From the NCBI RefSeq assembly GCF_002967765.1, contig NZ_PUHY01000005.1, positions 1 to 64,000 on the forward strand: DNA of 64,000 bases, read 5' to 3'. Positions within the stretch are counted from its first letter, which is position 1. Every line of letters begins with the position of its first letter. The position numbers and the translations under genes are program-made. The notes under the pieces are model-generated. The model did not search any database. It saw only the letters and a list, made by a program, of their open reading frames with translations, and had not been told where the DNA came from. Source of the stretch: Blastopirellula marina (GTDB taxonomy: Bacteria > Planctomycetota > Planctomycetia > Pirellulales > Pirellulaceae). This document shows, one piece after another, positions 61,304-64,000 of this stretch.

Positions 61304-63148
61304 CTATTCGATAGAAAAGTAATAGGAACCGCGGTCGTTTGTGGCTTCATAACTCCCAGTTCCAAGCTCCATTTCTCCCGTTTCCCCGTTCACATCAACT
61401 TGTCTTGCATTAATAGATAGTCGCTTGCCGAGGGAGAATACGACTTCGTTCGGAAAGTAACGCTTCTTAATATTTGGTGTCAGTTTTACGTCGATACCAC
61501 AGACGTCAATCTGACAATCTTCGATCATCGTGATCGCCTCACCTTCAGGACCAGTTAATGTAAATGCAGAAGCGCAGTTGCGAATCTGCCCACCAGATAT
61601 AACGTTCACGCCAGACGTTGGAACTCGAACTCCGCTTCCGCGACCAAGTACATAAAATCCATTCAGCGTTAGCTCACCACCACGCGCGAAGATCCCTGTA
61701 GCTCTGCTTTCATTCCAGTTGATAACCGAGATATCGTTCAGCGTGTTCCCGTGTGAGTATTCAAGATTTACGGCGTACCGGAATGATTCCTCGACACGAA
61801 AATCGCGTATCATTGCCCTCGCTCCCCATGGATTCGGATCTGACCAACGCTGAAGGCCTTGACTACAACCATAGGCACGGTTAGCCGTAAAGAACTGGCA
61901 TGGAATGAAGCGCGTTCTCAGTGGTACATCGGAGAGGATAGGCTTCGGCAGGCGGCTCGGTTCAATTGTGATCGGCCATTTCAGATGTTCTGCGATCGAA
62001 CCATGGCCACCGCCGATGTTGAATTCAAAGTCAAAGATGTTGTAGCCAGATCCTGAGCAATTGTAGGCCGTGCAGAATAGTGTCTCGACTAGCGGAGCCT
62101 GTAACCAGAATCCGTCCCCGGCCTTGCCCCAGTCTGCGATCTCCGCGATTCCCTTGACGTTGTCTGGATTACCATCTTTGGCCAAGCCTACGCAATTGGC
62201 GGCGATGCAATTGATGAAGGCGCCTGCTTCGTCTCCTTCTTCGGTCGCGAAGCCGGCGCCGAATACATTGATGGCAACACATTCTCGGAACTCGACGTTG
62301 CCAACATGATTAACGAATCCCCAGCCAGGCGATCCATCGACAACACAGCCAACAACCTCCGATAGAATCTGTCCTCGGCCAGTTGAGTCAAACCGTGATC
62401 CTCCCGCTGGCGAAGGCGCGCCGGTGCGGTGGAAATGGAGCGCGTATCGTGCTCGAGGGTTCTCATTGTTGCCTGCTTCGGGGTCGGTCACCGGCTGACT
62501 CTTATCGGTGCGGCCGAGATCGATGAAAGATGCGTAACGGCAGTTAACGCGAGGGTTCATGAACATCACGTGCCCGCGTTGCTTTGTCGACTCACTGCGG
62601 AAGACGACGCTACGAGTCAGGTTCACAGCGTGAGGGTCAAGGACGAGGATGTCATCATCACGGTCCCAGTCGAGAGGAACGTCGTTTTCGCTCGCGTGTG
62701 TCTTGGGAACGCCGTGGATCTCAACGATTCCCATCGCAATCAGTCCGCGTCCGTGCTGTGCAAAGTCGTCGGCGTAGAAATCGCCGTCAGTAAAGGTAAT
62801 GGTACAGTGGGCCGGTCTTTTTTCCGTGCCGATCTCTAAACGCGATACCATGCCCGTCACAATGGTATGCGCGGTGATCGAAGTTGGGATGGATGAATCA
62901 ACTTCGAGTACACCATCGATTTGCAGCCAATCAAGCCGGTCCGTATCGCAATTAAGTACTACGCTGGTCCCTTTGGGAATCAGCACTTTGTCGCCACTAC
63001 CCGGAATCTCGCCGTCCCAAGTACTCTCTTCCGACCAGTTACCACTTTGCATCGCAATTGCTGTTGCCTGGCTCGAATCGATAGGACCGTGTGCTACAGC
63101 GGTCGATACTACCAATACACAAATCGAGAGGATTACGAATGGATTCAT
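61304..63148 (-). CDS. Exported G8-domain / parallel beta-helix protein (CEMIP/TMEM2-like architecture)
   Basis: 614 residues with a signal peptide (MNPFVILSICVLVVSTAVA). SGNWSEESTWDGEIPGSGDKVLIPKGTSVVLN starts a G8 domain. ARYALHFHRTG corresponds to the R-x-P-I-H-F-H region of eukaryotic CEMIP, TMEM2 and PKHD1L1, and right-handed beta-helix repeats follow (GFVNHVGNVEFRECVAINVFGAGFATEEGD; GGQIRNCASAFTLTG). CEMIP and TMEM2 act in hyaluronan breakdown, but enzyme activity of bacterial members is unproven; a glycan-binding or -cleaving surface protein is the best guess. It lies between tRNA-Val and a tRNA relic, so it may have been acquired. Confidence 0.85.
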   Translation of the reverse strand: MNPFVILSICVLVVSTAVAHGPIDSSQATAIAMQSGNWSEESTWDGEIPGSGDKVLIPKGTSVVLNCDTDRLDWLQIDGVLEVDSSIPTSITAHTIVTGMVSRLEIGTEKRPAHCTITFTDGDFYADDFAQHGRGLIAMGIVEIHGVPKTHASENDVPLDWDRDDDILVLDPHAVNLTRSVVFRSESTKQRGHVMFMNPRVNCRYASFIDLGRTDKSQPVTDPEAGNNENPRARYALHFHRTGAPSPAGGSRFDSTGRGQILSEVVGCVVDGSPGWGFVNHVGNVEFRECVAINVFGAGFATEEGDEAGAFINCIAANCVGLAKDGNPDNVKGIAEIADWGKAGDGFWLQAPLVETLFCTAYNCSGSGYNIFDFEFNIGGGHGSIAEHLKWPITIEPSRLPKPILSDVPLRTRFIPCQFFTANRAYGCSQGLQRWSDPNPWGARAMIRDFRVEESFRYAVNLEYSHGNTLNDISVINWNESRATGIFARGGELTLNGFYVLGRGSGVRVPTSGVNVISGGQIRNCASAFTLTGPEGEAITMIEDCQIDVCGIDVKLTPNIKKRYFPNEVVFSLGKRLSINARQVDVNGETGEMELGTGSYEATNDRGSYYFSIE

Positions 63149-63687
63149 AGATGGGTTCGCTCAGTAAGTGGTCGTAATTTTGATAAGAGGGTACCGATCA
63201 GAAAACGTCCTTCTTTCCGTAACGGTCGAAGCGAAACCGCGTGACCAAGGTCATGGGCTTCGCGTCGCAAGATCTTCATCGCTATCGAGGGAAAAGCTTG
63301 ATGAGACACGTTTAGCAGCGTGTCCTCGAGTTTGAAAAGTGAACCATCACCGTAGACGGCTGCCGAGTTTCAACGAACGATCAGGTGGATGACGAGTTTG
63401 GTTCTAAAATGAACCGTGAGTCTTTTTGGCAACGTTGTTCCGTTGTGATTGTTAGACAACGCGACAACGCTTCTGCCCTATCGAAAGTGCCATTGCAACT
63501 CTAGGTCAGAAATCACTTTGGTGCTTTTCAGGAAGTTAGAGAAATTGCCGTTGCCGAGCATTGTTGTTCGCAACTTTCGATCTCGATTCCATTTAGAACG
63601 GAATTGCCCACAACTAAAGTTTTCAGTCACGGCACGATTTCATATGGGGCAACCCGCAAACACGCGTCTCGGTCTCTGGTTGTCTGC
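63149..63687. other. Gap downstream of the G8 gene start
   Basis: About 540 bp without a credible gene on either strand. The open frame 63449-63760 crosses the tRNA relic and has neither an RBS nor a family signature. The promoter of the G8 gene should lie near 63150-63250; no clear boxes were seen. Confidence 0.4.
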
Positions 63688-63736
63688 GGGTAATACGGTC
63701 TTCACACGGTCGGGGGAAATAGATTCGAATCGGGCG
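63688..63736 (+). pseudogene. Decayed fragment of tRNA-Val(CAC)
   Basis: GTCTTCACACGG (63698-63709) is identical to the anticodon region of the tRNA at 60957-61030. It is followed, after 14 instead of 13 bases, by TTCGAATC (63724-63731), identical to its T-loop. The anticodon stem can still pair with wobbles, but the T-stem cannot and no D-arm is present, so the copy is non-functional. Confidence 0.6.
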
Positions 63737-63757
63737 ACATCGTGGTCGCTAACCCCT

Positions 63758-64000
63758 TAGAGGTCCCCTGATTGGGGAGAGTGTCGTGTTGGCGTTCGTC
63801 TCGATCGACGCGTGTTAAGGACGCGCGTCTTCCTTGGATTTGAAACCAACATACTTACCCCGCCTGATTCGTTGCGGGGATGAATCCAACACTGGCCTCG
63901 CTTCTTGTTGAGCGAGATCGATCGTAATGAGAAGATGCGGATTGGTCAGCGTTTCTTGCGACCACTACCGATAGGATGCCCGCGGAACTTGCGGGGCGGG
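63758..64000. other. Row of short hairpins at the window end
   Basis: Five small inverted repeats follow one another: TCCCC/GGGGA (63764-63778), GACGCG/CGCGTC (63807-63829), CCCCGC/GCGGGG (63858-63879), CTCGCT/AGCGAG (63897-63916) and GCCCGC/GCGGGGC (63978-63997, near the window edge). No coding frame of interest. They may be structured RNA or repeats; the window ends before this can be judged. Confidence 0.35.

Noticed and set aside
63449-63760. 103-codon plus-strand frame
   Set aside because: Translates the tRNA relic and flanking non-coding DNA.

Overview
The window looks like a chromosome segment of a planctomycete, most likely a marine member of the Pirellulaceae (Blastopirellula/Bremerella/Rhodopirellula type). 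The evidence is a DUF1559 protein with a pilin-like N-terminal methylation motif, several DUF1080 (3-keto-disaccharide hydrolase-like) domains, two secreted sulfatases, ECF sigma factors next to transmembrane Ser/Thr kinases, a XylR/AraC fusion regulator, and many secreted proteins of unknown function. No rRNA, CRISPR array, replication origin or intact transposase was found.

Layout. 0.5-0.85 kb: tRNA-Ile(GAT) and tRNA-Ala(TGC) on the minus strand behind a near-consensus promoter. 1.1-3.1 kb: secreted TlpA-like thioredoxin protein with a terminator. 3.1-12.8 kb: accessory region of small genes (SUKH immunity-like, HEAT-like, azoR/hxlR pair, MORN-like lipoprotein, TPR protein, A-B-A-B repeat protein) divided by an interspersed repeat with terminal inverted repeats of the type TGTCAGGACTCTTT. 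One copy abuts a C-terminal relic of an IS4-type transposase, which suggests where the repeat came from. 12.8-18.7 kb: a nonsense-mutated gene, two paralogous Tyr/Pro-rich exported proteins and a lipoprotein (each followed by a strong terminator), an AraC regulator and a TIM-barrel hydrolase-like protein. 18.8-28 kb: lipoprotein, P1 peptidase, HNH endonuclease, sulfatase, bestrophin-like channel and two more genes each broken by one stop codon.

27.8-33 kb: a probable carbohydrate locus, with a XylR-type regulator divergent from a DUF1559 protein, a small lipoprotein and a GH97 glycosidase; a 21-bp-phased direct repeat lies upstream of the regulator. 33-36.4 kb: HEAT protein, two membrane proteins and an acetyltransferase. 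36.5-44.6 kb: ECF sigma factor, a 1257-residue receptor kinase with three extracytoplasmic DUF1080 domains, a sulfatase overlapping the kinase stop by one base, an anchored protein and a free DUF1080 protein. This could be a sensing and degradation system for sulfated glycans.

45.1-52.5 kb: TPR protein, ExbB, ExbD, a TonB-shaped protein ending in a terpenoid-cyclase-like alpha/alpha toroid, and two TatA-type proteins. This resembles an energised envelope machine and is one of the two strongest candidates for an undescribed system. 54.8-60.6 kb: ECF sigma factor, a zinc-finger/Ser-Thr kinase fusion, and a 1165-residue secreted protein with four internal repeats; kinase and secreted protein share an NFSVP motif. 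60.9-64 kb: tRNA-Val(CAC), a G8-domain beta-helix protein related to the CEMIP/TMEM2 architecture, then a decayed copy of the same tRNA, as if the 2.7 kb between were an old insertion.
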